Assembly: GCA_004431415.1 (NCBI GenBank)
Contig: QPMI01000260.1
Location: 1-64,000 of the forward strand
Direction: 5' to 3'
Origin: Cyanophora paradoxa
Taxonomy: Eukaryota; Glaucocystophyceae; Cyanophorales; Cyanophoraceae
DNA: 64,000 nt
The notes under the pieces: model-generated
What the model was told of the DNA's origin: nothing
Seen by the model: the letters and a program-made list of their open reading frames with translations, nothing else
Databases searched by the model: none
Program-made: the position numbers and the translations under genes
Shown: piece after piece, positions 21,201-33,725 of the stretch
Position numbering within the stretch: position 1 is the stretch's first letter
Layout: every line of letters starts with the position of its first letter

Positions 21201-24186
21201 TCAGGAACTGGAACTTTGAAAGCGAGTGATCATGAGGTTCCGTTTAAGAGGACGCACCCTCCCACAAGCGAACACGTCCACATCACATTCGCCATCCTCG
21301 TACACGCATTCAGGGCTGGCTTCCTCACCATCGCCAGCAAGAACCCGAACAAGGGGCAGTAACAATGGCCGAGAGACGATTGTCAAGGGAGTGCGAGACT
21401 CTCAACTTCTGGAACAGGACCACACGCGCCAGCAGCAAGGCAGCAGCGCAGGAGGATATGTTCGAACTGCTCATAGAAGTGACGAGCAGGAGGGTCCTCA
21501 GCAAAGCGTGCCCGTTTGTGTGTTACGAGATTAAAAGCAACAGCAGAGCAAGGCCGCTTCAGTGCTGACTTGAGAGCAACCAGAGATGCAGCGCTGGACG
21601 GTACTCGTGGCTGCCGACGAGGAATTGAGATGGTAATCCTTGGGACTGACTTGTGCTGAACAGAGCCCATTGTTTGCTCAGACTGGGAGTTCGTAGGTTT
21701 TGCCACAGCTGTAATATTTGCACCAGACCCTGCACTGTCTGACTGCTTGCGCGTTGGCTTAGAGATTGACAGCTGAATCAAATTCCGTGGAGCCTTCACA
21801 GGAGCAGGAAGTTCTTTGGCAGCGTTGGAGGTGAAGTTGCAGTCTTCGCTGTGTATTTCTGGAGCGGATGATGGCTGCTGACGACGAGAGGGATGCCCCT
21901 CCTTGTTAAGCACACTACCTTTACCTGTCGACACAACATTTTCTTCAGCTTTCGAGTGCGAATTATAAAACTTGAAACAAAAAAAAGCGTTTCTAAGTTA
22001 TAATTCTTGATTACGCATAGGTTCCCATAACCATCGAACCTGAGACATGTGGGAGCCGGCGCCCGGGAGGTGGATGTATATGGTGCTCAGGTTTGGCTCG
22101 ATCACAAGCCTTGGAAGCTTGATCACGAGCAGAAGAACAGCGGCTCGTTTCCGGGTTTTGCGGTTCTTGAGTGGGAACTGGCTGCAGCTGGGATGTAATT
22201 CCATGCTGCGGAATGTGCATCTGAACAGTGGGCTCTGCCTTGGCCACAACGAGAGGTGCATACTGCCGAACTGCAACTTCTGGAGCTGGCGGCACTTGCG
22301 TGCTTGCGTACTGGGTTACTGAAATTGGCTGGGAGTTTGTAGGTTTTGCCGAAGACGTCATAATTGCACCAAGCCCTGCAAAGAAATTAGCACACGATGG
22401 CTCTGCACGGCACGCAAGCGGACCTTTTTGAAGCAGAGATGCGGGGGCAAAATCGTCGGAGAGAAAACGCCGGGCAAAAGAGCCGTTCTCAGCGAGAGAG
22501 CTCGACACATCAAACGCTCTGCACAACCTCGACATCAGGAAATGAAAGTCAGAGGTTATCTGTGAAGGTGCACACGGCTGCCCCATGAGCTTGACATTCT
22601 GAATCTCTTCAACGAAATCTCGGATGATTCCGCTGCTCGCCGTGCGACTCCGAGAGAGAACCTCTTGCACACCTGTGATCTAAATGAGATTTCCGCACTT
22701 CTACAAAATAGCTTATCTTGGGTCCATACCATCAAAAGCCACCAGGCAGCACATCGGGTACCTGCCTCATCGACATGCGATCATGTTTAGAACCTCATTG
22801 AGAAGGCTCACAACACTGAGTGCACACGTCATCCTCGCGTTGCCTTGGAAGAAGCGGACAGATGCATATCCACGTAGGTCCCCAGGCAGCTCGAGGCCGT
22901 GCTGTCCTCGCAGTGTTCAATGTGGATCGAAAATCTCAAGGCGTGCAACTTGGCAAAACTGGGCACCACATCTCGCCAAAAGATTCGGAAATCTGTCTCT
23001 GTCTTAAGGAGCTCATGTGCACCCTGAGTTGCCGGCAGTGCCTTTCCTGCAATTTAGTGTAGAATGAGTCACGTGTCCAAGTTCCGGACACAGAATTCGA
23101 ATACACTCACCAACACCCACGACCACACCTCCACGAGCTCGCAACCCAGGCAAAACAAGGCATCGGAAGACATCCAACACATCGATGGCATCAGACTCTG
23201 CAGCAGATTGCAGAAAATTTTCAAAGTCGACAATCTGGCCATGGGACAATTAGAACCAAGAGAGGCAGGTCGACCATTGCTTCCTCAAAAGCACCTCCCC
23301 AGCCTCAAAAGGAGCACGGCCCCGAGGAAAATGCTTCCATATAGCGGGCAGCTGAGTAAATACGGATGAATTCTTAATCGGCAATAGAAATGGATTCATG
23401 TACCACTAACCTCAAAAGGTGCAAAGCGAAAAACACCACAGCGAGCTTCCGCGACGAGAGACATGTCAGAAAGCGAAAAAGCCTGTACCGGCAGCGTGAG
23501 CCATGTCCAAGACAATGATTGGAATCAAAAACGAGAACAGAAATGAACCGGTGAAAGAACTTGAAGGTGTGTCGGCTCGCTCCCAAACAGGTTGCCAGAT
23601 ACAAAATGACCCCCAACATACGACCATCCTTTCACGCCCGCTCGAATTGATTGAACGAGGGCCTGCTGACGATTACGCTGGACCGATAATCAATGAGTTG
23701 ATTTTCGAAGAACGTACATTGCACAGAATCCACGGTGGGACTGCTCCAGAGCAGACTTTCTCCGTCTGCACGTCACACACGTGCACGCCAGACATGCGGC
23801 ACAGCATCAGCAAAAATACGCAGACGCCAGATATAAACGTACCTTCAGCTTTAGATTCCGGGAAACACTGGAGAGAAGAGGTGCCAGCTTTCCTTTCTAT
23901 GCTGGATAGGTCATGACAGCGTAAAGAACCACAATTCGTACACAGGTGCGCGGACCTCGCACACAGCAATTACGGATTCGTCACACTCGCATGCAGCGAG
24001 AACTGCCCCCAGGTTGCGCAGCTGGTTTGCGATGCGAGGAGGTGGCACTGGGCGCGCATCTGGCGCCGCGGACTGCACGAAAACGCGGAAGGCCGCTAGT
24101 CGCTCCGGATGCGCGAGTGCCGGTAGCCGAACGTGTGCCTGGATGACGACAGGGAGGCCGAAGCTTTGTGGTCGGAGCGCCTCCAT
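21201..24186 (-). CDS. Unrecognised multi-exon gene
   Basis: No family recognised. The ATG at 24186 opens MEALRPQSFGLPVVIQAHVR, then LAAFRVFVQSAAPDARP and RNLGAVLAACECDESVIAVC. Probable exons then follow with short introns: AFSLSDMSLVAEARCGVFRF (near 23440), LPAIWKHFPRGRAPFEAGEV (near 23330), GQIVDFENFLQSAAESDAID (near 23230) and ETDFRIFWRDVVPSF (near 22990). Next are IIRDFVEEIQNVKLMGQP and FHFLMSRLCRAFDVSSSL (near 22570). A low-complexity Ser/Pro/Gln region follows, with KSALKRP and KRARFAED, and the acidic end ECVYEDGECDVDVF closes with ITRFQSSSS-stop at 21201. The stretches are conserved-looking and globular. The exon chain is inferred, and it could be two genes. Confidence 0.5.
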
Positions 24187-25016
24187 TCCGAGCTCCGCGC
24201 TTGCACCTAGCTAGGCCTCCGGCCGCGGCCGCACGCAAACGGGGCGCAAAATTCGAAGGTGTTCGAATTCGGCTGCCGGCCGCGCGGGCTGTAGCGCTGC
24301 CTGGCCGGGCAGCGCGAATTGTTGAAAGCTACGTATATACGTACGTAACGTATACGGATGTTCGAGAGGAGAAAATTGATTTCTATAGCTATATAGCTAG
24401 GCCTAGCTAGCTAGCGCTATAGGATCGAAGTATATATATATACACGTATACGTACGAGAGGAGAAATTAAAATTGAGAAGAAAAGAGAAGCATGATCGAA
24501 TTGATCTATCGAAGTATATATATATATATATACACACGTACGAGAGGAGAAAATTGAGAAGAAAAGAGAAGCATGATCGAATTGATCTATAGCGAAGCCA
24601 CTGCGCGCGGTATATGCTTTATATACCGCACGCGAGCTCAAAGCTTGTATGAAGCTTGTACATAAGGAAGCTTGTATGATCATGAGCGCTCACGGTAGCT
24701 GGGGCCCGGGGAGCGAATTCGAATTAGTATCCGAACTCCCGCCGCGGCCGGCCAGGACTTCGTGATCCATGCTCCGCGGAATAAATCCGACGTGGCCCAT
24801 GCAGTCCGACTGAGTGGACTCAGCCGCGGCGGACTCAGTGACTTCCTCCACTTCCTTCTCTTCCCTTCCCTGTCCTCCACTCCGCTTGTCCAGTGCCTAG
24901 CCGCCCTGGGGCCTTGGCTCACTGAACTCGCAGCTGACGTCGCGTGTCTCGTCAATATGCATAGTTAAAAAGCACAGATAAGCCTAGCACTCACACGAAG
25001 GCAAAGAAAAATCTGC
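24187..25016. repeat. Intergenic region with AT-rich tandem repeat
   Basis: Around 24424-24595 an 85-bp unit occurs twice: a TA-dinucleotide run, then ACGTACGAGAGGAGAAA, ATTGAGAAGAAAAGAGAAGC and ATGATCGAATTGATCT. A partial copy starts near 24363. CTAGCTAGCGCTATAG palindromes precede it. The remainder (24700-25016) is flanking DNA without a supported gene. Confidence 0.7.
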
Positions 25017-25952
25017 CTACTTGACGGCCTCGACGGCCGCAGGGGGCGTGGCACTCTCCTCGATGACAAATGAATCGATGATGACGAAGGACGAGAAAGG
25101 GTCGTCCACGGAATCCGCGTCGCCCATGGCGCCGAGGGACGACCCCGTCAGAGACATAGAAATGGCTGCTGCTGCCGCAACTGCAGCCGCACGCGAAGTG
25201 CGTTCTCGCTCTGCGGATGCAGAAGGGGCAGAAGACGCCCGCAGCGCCGTCGGAAGTGCAGCGCTAGACCCCGCTGCTCCTCCCGCAGATGAGGAAAGTG
25301 GATGAGCGCGGTTCGACGGTGTTGCCGCCGTGCTAGGCACGGCAGTCGATGGCCCTATTGTTGCACCTCGCTCCCGCTCACACCTCGCCCTATGAGGACC
25401 GAGGCCCTTTCTGCGACACGGTGAGAGTGCGGTCAGGCGCACGTGTAGGGCGAGTCCACTCACAGGTGTACGTCCTTGCCGCAGATCGGACATCGAGTGC
25501 GGCTCTCTCGGTCCCCCACAGGAGTCGATGCGGGCGTGGGCGACGACGCGCTCGCCGATCGATCGTCGGCCGGCGAGGCCGGCCCCCGCCGAGCGCTAGA
25601 CGAGGATCCGGCCCTGAGCGCGACGGATACATCTGCAGCATAAACGTGGGCTTTATGCGAGGGACGACCGAAGTGGCAAGGAGCACCAGGTTCCGGCGTC
25701 TCCCCGCCGTCCAGCCAGCGTGCTGCAGCGTAGCTGGCGAATTCATGGTAAGCAGCAAGCGCCTCGGAGCGCTTCATCCTCGCAACCGCGCCGGCCGATC
25801 ACAAAGAAGCTGACGAGGCTATGTAGTGGCTGCTCGAGCTCGCAGACCTCGTACACGACGAAAAGAAGAGCGGCCAGAGCACAAGCAATAGAAACTGCCA
25901 GGACTCGACGGCTGTTGCTTGTTAGCTTCAGCGGCTGGTGCGTCAACGGCAC
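25017..25952 (-). CDS. Putative membrane protein with C-terminal zinc finger, unknown function
   Basis: Not assigned to a family. The 5' exon encodes a short basic lead followed by a hydrophobic stretch VLAVSIACALAALLFVVYEV, a likely single transmembrane helix. A later exon contains YAAARWLDGGETPEPG and a Ser/Pro/Ala linker. A C2HC-like zinc finger follows, CPICGKDVHL joined after an intron near 25440 to KGLGPHRARCERER, with Cys-x2-Cys and His/Cys ligands at finger spacing. The C-terminus is an Ala/Ser-rich tail with FSSFVIIDSFVIEESATP, ending AVK-stop at 25017. No ATG is visible in the first open frame, so the true start may lie in an upstream exon. It is divergent from the GT8 gene at 26028. 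Confidence 0.5.
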
Positions 25953-26027
25953 CGGCGGGGCGTGGTGCGACCGTGCCGCCGGTCCGTCACCGTCCGTGCA
26001 CGTGCGGGGTACACAGCAACTCGCGCC

Positions 26028-27903
26028 ATGCCCAGGTCCCTCGAGCTCGCGCTCGCGCTCGTACTGGGGGCTCTTGCCGCGCTAGCATGTGTCGCGAAGG
26101 TAGAAGGCACGCCTGCTGTTCCCGGCGCTGCGATTGGCGACGCGCTTCGAAAACACGGCCTGCAGCTCGGAGCAGACACGCAAGGGGTCGGCGAGCGGCA
26201 GCACCTCGAGCCTGCGGGGCTCGCGGCAGCGCCGACGGCCTCGGCCGACGACCTCGCGGCAAGCGCTGGGCCAGCGAGCACAGCGGGCGCCAGCAGGTGG
26301 ATGGCCAAGCTTCCGACTGCACGACGCCGAAGAGAAAAGGGCAGCGTAGAGCCGGGGAAGCCTCGGTCGGTCTTTTCCAAGCTGGAGTACGTGGGTTCGC
26401 CTGCGCTAAAGGCGAAAACCGACGTGGATCTCTCTGCGTACAACGCCTCCTTCCCCAAGCAGATGCCGGTGGGCAATGAATGTGAGGGCTGTTCTCTGAT
26501 CTGACGCCCTGCTTCGCGCTGCAGCCCCTTCGCGGACCTGGTCCGCTGGAAGAGCGCCCAGCGGACAGCACATGGTGGCCCTGGAGACCGCGCAGCGCTG
26601 GTGCTCGTGCCGATGAGTTCGCCTAGCCGCACGCTGAATGCGGGCGCACAGAGCGCGGGGTGTATATGACCCTGGCGACTCACAAGGTCCGTGGGCGCAG
26701 CGAGACGGGCAGTACTAGTGCCTTCGCGACCGAGCCTGCGTAGGAGTTTGTGGTCCCAGCACTGGTGCTCGCCTACTCGCTGCTGAGGACGAACACGTCG
26801 CACGTCCTGGTGTGCATGGTCACGGAGAAGATCACTGCCGAGGACCGGGCCCGCCTCGCCCGCGTTTATGACCGTATTGCCCTCGTCGGCCAGCTCCGGT
26901 AAGGGCGACCCCCCCCCCCTCCCCCCCCTCCCCCCCTCCCCTCCCCCCCCCCGCCCCCTCTTCCCCCCCCCCCCCCCCCCCCCCTCCCTGACTCTAAGAT
27001 CTACGCAGATACGATGGGAAACCAGACTTGCAGAGCGAATCTTGGGCAAAACTTTGCGCTTACCTCTTCGTAGAGTACCCCAAGGTAGCTGGGGCGGGGC
27101 CTGCACTGGCCCTGCAGCGCGAGGAGCCGGGCTCTGAGTGGCGGTGGTAGGTGTTGTTCCTGGACGCAGATATCGTCGTGACGAGCAACATTGACGAGCT
27201 TTTCGAGTGCACCCCCCCTTGTGCCGTGATCGACATGGGCGTGTGGCAAACCACGGTCCACGGCCCCTCGATCAACTCGGGTGTCTACCTTCTGAGGTGC
27301 GTGCGGCGCTATGGCCGGCTGCAGCGCGACGACGGGACGCAGGCCATCGCGGGTGACGTATGAGGAGCTGGCAGGACACGCGCCGGGCTGGCGGCACGAG
27401 CGGGACGAGATTACGGTTCTTCCATGGCGCGTGGAGGACAGGGCGCACTGGGGCCAGCCGGAGGCGGAGCTGGTGTACACGGGCCCTTACGATCAGGCGC
27501 TCGTGAACCGCGTGTACGAGCACGAGATCACTGTCCTCCCCTATTACTACAACTTCCTCACTTACATCGCCGCCCCCGAGCTTCAGGTCCGTCCCGCCCT
27601 GCCATGGTGCTGTCGTTCCTCATGATCTCGGCCCGCAGGTTAACCGCGACTGGCTCCTGGAGGAGCCAGAGCTCATAAAGGTGAAGCCGCAGCTGGGCTC
27701 ACGGAGTTGCGTCCCAGCATGACACCCTGCAGGTAGTGCACTTCGCGACGTACAAGCCGTGGGTGCAGCGGCCCAACGACGGCCTCCAAATCTGGTTCTC
27801 CTGGTGGTGCGGCTGCTCCCGTGCTTCCCCCCCGGATGATGCGCCTGTGCGGGGCAGTAACTACCGCAGGTGGGAGCTCTACCTTGAGATGCCCACTCTC
27901 TAG
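26028..27903 (+). CDS. GT8-family glycosyltransferase (glycogenin-like), secretory pathway
   Basis: Retaining glycosyltransferase of CAZy family GT8, probably type II and Golgi- or ER-resident. The ATG at 26028 opens MPRSLELALALVLGALAALA, a signal anchor, then a roughly 130-residue low-complexity stem. The catalytic domain begins VYMTLATHK and EFVVPALVLAYSLLRTNTSH, then RYDGKPDLQSESWAKLCAYL. The DxD motif follows in VLFLDADIVVTSNIDELFEC (near 27170). The family's INSGVYLLR and DQALVNRVYEHEITVLPYYY, then VVHFATYKPW, follow; in the family these contact donor and acceptor. It ends WELYLEMPTL-stop at 27901-27903. The donor sugar cannot be told from sequence. One intron (about 26900-27017) is a run of C tracts. 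Confidence 0.87.
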
Positions 27904-28104
27904 CGCTAGCCACCGGCCTGAGTGCCCAGCCACGAGCTCGAGTGCTGTAGTTTACATCAAAGTAACACGTTATATTAAACTGCAGAAAAAGAGGACAGAA
28001 AAGTGAAGGGCCGAAAAAAATCCAGGGTGTGAATGAAGGGCGAGGCGGGTGAGGATTGAAAGGGCGTTCGATGGGTCAAAAAAACCCTAAAAAATGAACG
28101 CGAT
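27904..28104. other. Short convergent intergenic region
   Basis: Lies between the convergent GT8 gene (+) and RUN-domain gene (-). It contains an isolated telomere-like AAACCCTAAAAAATG at 28081. Nothing else is seen. Confidence 0.5.
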
Positions 28105-30502
28105 CTAACAAGGGGTAAGCTCCAGCGGATCAGCGGTTGGGAGCTCAAGCTCGAAAGGTAAACTGAACGAATATTGCCGCAGGGGCTCTACAGCCTGGAC
28201 GAGGCGGGCGAGGAGAGGGCCCCGGTCTATCAAGAAAGACCCCTGCTCGTACCATGCCTCGACAAGGGCGGGTGGGAGGCCCGCAAGGCCAGCAAGGTAG
28301 TCCGCGAGCGCCCGCTGCGCGTTCATGATGACTTGGGGCAAGGCGGGGGTGGGAAAGCTACGCGACGTGCGGGCACCTTGTTCAGGGCAACTCGAACCCA
28401 GCTCGCCAGCTTCGCGTCTTTGACCATCTGAAGGGAAGATGGGGAGTTAAAGGAGGCAGATGGGTACATGAGTGCTGCGGAGAAGCGCGCACGTACCACT
28501 GCTGCAGCATTGGGCCCCGCATCCGACAGCTCGGCCATCTGAGCGTTTGGCAGTTGCAGCGCTGGAGCAGCGGAAGCGCGATCCGGAACTGCGCACCAGA
28601 TCCACGACTGCCACACTATCGGCCATCCCAGCCCCGCCGGGTGCTGCCAGGTCGGTCAGCAAGGGATCCCTTCTTGTGAAGGCGGCCGCACAGCGTGAGG
28701 CATGCTCCAGGAAGTCCCAGGCATGTGCAACCGCGCCACGGGGTCCGGGCTGCCGCAGGCCGCGGTCGAGGCTGGCGGCTACCGCTTCAGAAAGGGCCGT
28801 GATCCACGGGTTCCGACTGTCACGTTCGACCTGCACTCTTATGGGCCCTGCAGGCTGAGAAAAGTTGGCGATGAGAAGACGGACCTCGTCGGACAGCGAA
28901 CGGCAGTGCTCGGCAAGGCCTGCACACCCATGTAAGCTGGACGGAACCTCTTTCTTGTTCTTCCTCGAGCCTTCACGCACGATCGACAGCAAATGATAAT
29001 GATCGCGCGAGGACCTCCTTGGCGGCGTCGCTGTGGGGGTCGCTGTACGCCGCTTCGCCGAATTCGAAAACGGCCGAGGCGCTCCGTCTTGCCGAGAGCG
29101 GGGGCGGCAGTGGCGACGGAGAGCTCGGCGACGCCGTCTCCGACTCGGGCGAGGCGGGCGTCAACGCTCGCGGGCTCGCGCCGGAGAGCCGGGGTACCGA
29201 AGCGGGCGATGCGCTCTCCTGCGCGAAAGGAACGCCGGTGCTTAGTGCCCAGGGGCCGCAGAAGTGCAAGAGGAAGTGTGCACGACGGAGGGCGCTTTGA
29301 GACTGCCGGCGGCGGGCGCGGCAGCCCGGTGGGAGTAGGGGGTGTCAGGAAGTGTGGGCGGCGAGCTGGAGGCGGATGTGATGCGCGCCGCGGCCGTCGC
29401 GGCAGGGCATGACCCGACAGAGGAGCGGGAAGAGGTGGAAGCCGCCGAGGGAGGGTAGCTCGCCCGCGCCGGCGCCGGCCGCCGCTGTGCGGCCGCGCCA
29501 CTGCCTGGTTGCGGTGCTCGGGACGAGACGCGACGGGGAGGGTCGGACGACGGCCCGTGACGCTGGGACACTGACGCTGGAAGGCGGGCACGGATATCGT
29601 CTAAGGCCTCGGCGAGGAGGCGCAGTGAGCTTTCGACGCCTGAACGGAAAACTGTGAGGCCGTCCATGGTCGCCTGCACCTCCTCGAGCCGCCGTGCCTG
29701 AGCCTCTCGCGCAGCCACGAGGCGCTCAACCTGCTGCACATTAGCAACTGCTCGGCGCGCCCCGCGCGGCGCGGCGCACCTCCGCCCGCAGCGCCTGCTC
29801 CGCCTCCCCCAGCCGGTCTATCAACGATGTCTCCATTCTCTGAGCACAGAGTCACCGGCCGGCGGCGGCGCCAGCGGGGGATCTGCGCACGCTTAACAAC
29901 TCCTCCATTGGCGGACGCCTCCCTTGAGCTTCCGCATGCCTGTCCGTTCCTTTTTCCTCCGAGAAGCGTCCGTCTGCCACCGATGGTGGCTCCTCCGGCA
30001 GCCGACCGTTCTCGCCTTCTGGAGCAGCCTCTACAGGGAGCCGTGCACGGGACGCCTGCTGGGGTGTGATGTTCGGGCGGGCGAGCAGGCTGAAGCGAGC
30101 GCACGGAGAGCCGCTGTTCCATATCGTCGAGCCTTTCCGAAACTGGAACGAAATTCAAAGACGAGACATGGATGGGGCCTGACTGGAAAATCAATACCGT
30201 CTTTGGTTACGTCAAGGTGCACTCTTGCACTTTCCACGAAGCTGCCCACTCTCCCGTCGAGCTCAGCGAGGCTGCGCAACGGCGGGCGTTGACAGGCGGC
30301 GATGGAAGATGCACGAGGCACGGACCGGTCATCGAGCCCAGCGTATTTTACTTCAAGATCTCCCGCGAGGCCCTTCGAGAACGCCATTGCGGAGCCAAAT
30401 GAGTGCGGGAAATCGAGGAGCGAAGGAGTGTGTTGGAAGAGGGAGGGGGGGGGAGGGGAAGGGGAGCGGGAGGAGGCAGCGAAGGGAGGGAGGAGGGGAG
30501 GT

Positions 30503-30533
<31 letters not shown>

Positions 30534-32786
30534 AGGGGACGGGGGAGGAGGGGCGGGGGGTGCAGCGAATGACAGACCAGCACAGCAGGCCGTTGATTCT
30601 TCTAGTCTTTCTTTCTTGGGTTCCCCTGTTCTAGTCTTTCTATCTTGGGTTCCCCAGTCTAGTCTTACCGCGATACGACCATCGATGTGCGCGAGCTGGC
30701 CCTCGAGCCCCACCACCCGCAGTTCGAGTTCTTCCAGCTCAAAAAGCTGCGCCCCCGGCTCAGCTGCCGCCGCGACCCCGAGCAAGCCTCCCGTACCTCG
30801 TCCTCAGAAGCGCAGGGGCGGAGGGGCGCCGGCGACGCCGACGAGGTTCGAGGTGTGCCTCCCCTGCAACGCTGTCGGCGTGGCCTCGTGGCGCGAAGCA
30901 GCCGGCGTACGAGGAAGACGGCCTTCGTCGACGACGCAGGCCGGAGCGGGCGTCGCGAGGCGTGCCGGAGGCCTCCCCATCGTCTTCCCGCCGCTGGCGC
31001 GAGAGGCGCTCCTGAGCAGCTTTGATCTGCAAAAGAGATTAGGGGTGCGGGGCGTGCGGGAGGGTGGCGGGCCTGGACGGCGGCGGCGCGCTCAGCGGAG
31101 GCGGCGGAGACTGCTAGGGCGGCCATCGCCTCGTCGACGGTGCGCAGGCGCTGAGCCAGCTCAGCGTGCGAGGTGCGCAGGGCGCCCACCGCCGAAGCTG
31201 TGCCGGCGGCCTGAGACTGCAACAGCGAGATTAACGCCTTCGAGTTGCAGAAGTCGGATTGTAGGGTCTGCAGGGACGAGATTGCGCCCCAACTGAGACG
31301 AAGACCGCCGAGCTCCTCCTGCCGCCCGCGTTCTCGTCAAAATACACGGAGCTGACGTGCGACGCGGCGAGCGCACCTCGAGTAGGCGCAAGCGGACTTC
31401 GAGACCCTCCAGCCGGCTCCCCGCTATCTCCACCGGCGGGCTCGGCCGCCGCGGAAGGCCCGATCCCGGTTGAGCGACCTGCTCCTCAGACGGGGAGCGG
31501 ACCGCTCGTGCACCGGCGCGCAGGGCGGCCGTCACATGCTCCACCCTGCTTGCGGATAAGCGTTTGGTTTGCATGGTTCGGTTTGCTTAAAGCGGTGCAG
31601 TTTGAGTACCTGGCCTCGACGACCGCTGCGGCTTTCTCCGCCCGCTCGCTCGCTTGCAGGCAAACCGCTTCTAGCACGTCGATCCGCGCCGCGGCCTCGG
31701 CGCGGGCGCGGGCCTCCGAGTCGGAGAGGCGGGCGACGGAGTCCGCGGCGCGAGCTGCGACCTCGCGGGCAGCCCGCGCCTCCTCTTCGACCTCCAGAAG
31801 CTCCACCTCCAAACGTCCGGCGCGCCGCGCCCCGTCCTGCACACTGGTCACCCTGGGAGAGCTGTCGTCACAAGGACGACGGGTCGGAACCTTGGCGGCG
31901 CAGTCCAGGCGGGAGACAAGGACATCGGTCTGCTGTTGCTGGCTTTCAAGCATCGCCACCCGCGGCTCCAGATCATCTTGAATCGCTGAAGAACAACGCG
32001 ACGAGTCCTCTGCCATCGCAGCACAGTGGTCCACGTCCTGCGGTAAGCTAAGACGCATACCGACGTGCGGTTGGCCCCCGCCGCGGACCCGCCGGAGTGC
32101 CGCAATCGCCCGCTCTCGTTCCCGCTCCCTCGCCTCTGCCTGTGCACGGTTATCCGCTAGTCCTCGTCCGATAGCTTGAAGTTCATCCTGATCGAGGGGC
32201 CGCATGTTGACAGCGGCGGGCGGCGGGTCATTGATTGCGTACCGCCAGGCCCCGCTCGAGTTGCCCTAACCGCTGCGTAAACTGGGAGCGGTCTGGTTCA
32301 TCGGATGCGTTCTTTGGCAAGGCCCGCGCTGCTGTGGTCTGCTCCTAGCTCAGATGCGGCGACGTACCAGCGCTTTCCAAGGCTTACCTCGAGCGCGGAG
32401 AGTGCATCCACCTTCGCTGAGAGCTCCTCAAATTTGCGCTGCTCCGGCGTCCGCTGAGCCTCGATTCGGCCAAGCGCTCCTTCAATTTCGGTCAAGCGCT
32501 CCTTCAGACGACGCGTAGCGCCCTCGTTCTGTTCTTGCCAATGCGCCAGCACCGACCGCTGCAGGTCGAATCCAAGCCTCTCAACGGCAGTGATGAGTTG
32601 GTCGCGCTCACGCTCCTGTTCGAGCAGACGCGCCTCCAGCTTCTGTTCCAGCTTCTGCAGAAGCCGTGCTTCCAGCTTCGATTCGATCGAAGCTTCCAGC
32701 TTGCAATCCAGCTTCGATTCGATCCGTGCATCACACTCGTTCTGGTCTCGCCAGTTGCTGTCGGCATCCGCGAGGTGCTCTACCAT
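28105..32786 (-). CDS. Large coiled-coil protein with C-terminal RUN-like domain
   Basis: RUN domains bind Rab, Rap or Arl-type small GTPases and link them to cytoskeletal or membrane traffic. The first convincing ATG is at 32786 (MVEHLADADSNWRD). Long coiled coil follows: repeated ESKLEARLLQKLEQKLEARL, TRRLKERLTEIEGALGRIEA, LEVELLEVEEEARAAREVAA and ELEELELRVVGLEGQLAHID. Near the C-terminus the pattern changes to a RUN-like fold: ITALSEAVAASLDRGLRQ, HAWDFLEHASR, KDAKLASWVRVALNK, then ADYLAGLAGLPPALVEAWYE and FLIDRGPLLARLVQAV, ending FSLPFELELP and a stop at 28105. The RUN call is mine from these blocks and is moderate. Many introns are present; one near 30440-30560 is extremely G-rich. It could be two adjacent genes. 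Confidence 0.6.
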
Positions 32787-33077
32787 GACAGCGCGCCCGA
32801 CGAGCTCGAGGCCAGGGTGCGACGTCAACGTCTTCCCGCGGTCTGCAGAGTTTATACCCCGGTCTCATTCCCCGGGCTACTTTGCAACAAACCGAAGCTT
32901 CTTCCAGGTCCGCCGCATGCGCACTCAGCACAAACCTGACCGTCGCCATCCTACTGAAAGTGAAATTGACCAACTATATCTTTCCGCAGCAGCTGCCAGC
33001 CTCGCTGTTCCGGCGCTACGTCCTTCCCGCCTGGACGTCTGCGAGCAGCTTAAAACCGACCGGATACTCTCAACAAC
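32787..33077. promoter_or_regulatory. Divergent promoter interval
   Basis: The start codons of the RUN-domain gene (-) and SERF-like gene (+) are about 290 bp apart, so both promoters must lie here. No defined motif was recognised. Confidence 0.4.
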
Positions 33078-33467
33078 ATGACTCGTCAGTTGGCCAGCCG
33101 CTCGCCGCGCTGCCAGCGCGGAGCGTGTTCATGTGGTTGACACGCTCTTGCAGGCGGAAACCAACGCGACCGCGATCGGGAGCGCGCTGCGAATCGTGCA
33201 AAGGAGGGCCCTGCCAAGAAGAAGGACGGAGATCCTGCAAAGCGCCTGACCAAGTACGCTCAACTTCCTCTTGGAATGCTATTTCTAAGCACTGCATTGC
33301 GTCGCAGGGATGCGGACATTATGAAAGAGAAGCAGAGGCTGGCGGACGAAAAGAGGCAGCAAGATGAAGAAAAGCGCCTCAGGGAAGAAGCTGAAAAGAG
33401 AGCTCTTGTTCAAAAACAGAAGCTGGAGAAGACCGACAACGTATCTTCTGCCCCGAAGACCAACTAG
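33078..33467 (+). CDS. SERF/4F5-family small charged protein
   Basis: Small, highly charged, mostly disordered nucleic-acid-associated protein (4F5/SERF family; SERF proteins modulate amyloid formation). The ATG at 33078 and an intron right after the first seven bases give MTRGNQRDRDRERAANRAKE, the family N-terminal signature. Exon 2 continues GPAKKKDGDPAKRLTK. After a second intron (about 33254-33307) the helix-forming tail is DADIMKEKQRLADEKRQQDE. The rest of the tail is Lys/Glu-rich, ending SSAPKTN-stop at 33465. Predicted length is about 100 residues, longer than the roughly 60 of human SERF2. Confidence 0.85.
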
Positions 33468-33516
33468 GTGAGAAGCATCGCCCAGCAACGCATCCAGTCC
33501 GTGTGCTAGTGGAACG

Positions 33517-33725
33517 CACCTATACCTTTCTGTTTTCCCAGTCCAATTTTGCATGGCCTTACTCTCCTTGGAGGGCCACCCAGGGCCCGGCTGGCCACAC
33601 TCGCTGGTGGGCTGGGCCCGCGGCTGCGGCGGCCGCAGTCACTGAGTGTACATCCCACACTTGTAGCCCGGACTTGCAATTTCAGTATGTGACCAAATGC
33701 TAGAAGTTACGTCAAGCAGAGGCCC
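33517..33725 (+). repeat. Dispersed repeat family B, complete copy
   Basis: About 208 bp matching 4946-5153 in inverse orientation. It starts TATACCTTTCTGTTTTCCC, continues through TTGCATGGCCTTACTCTCC, and ends GACCAAATGCTAGAAGTTAC then GTCAAGCAGAGGCCC. The first 25 bp are also the terminal bases of the long Fanzor element (49295-49319), so this sequence recurs at three sites. Confidence 0.85.

Noticed and set aside
22684-23007. Plus-strand frames across 21200-24200
   Set aside because: Minus-strand exons have better composition and splice signals. The plus frames contain no recognisable domain and overlap them.
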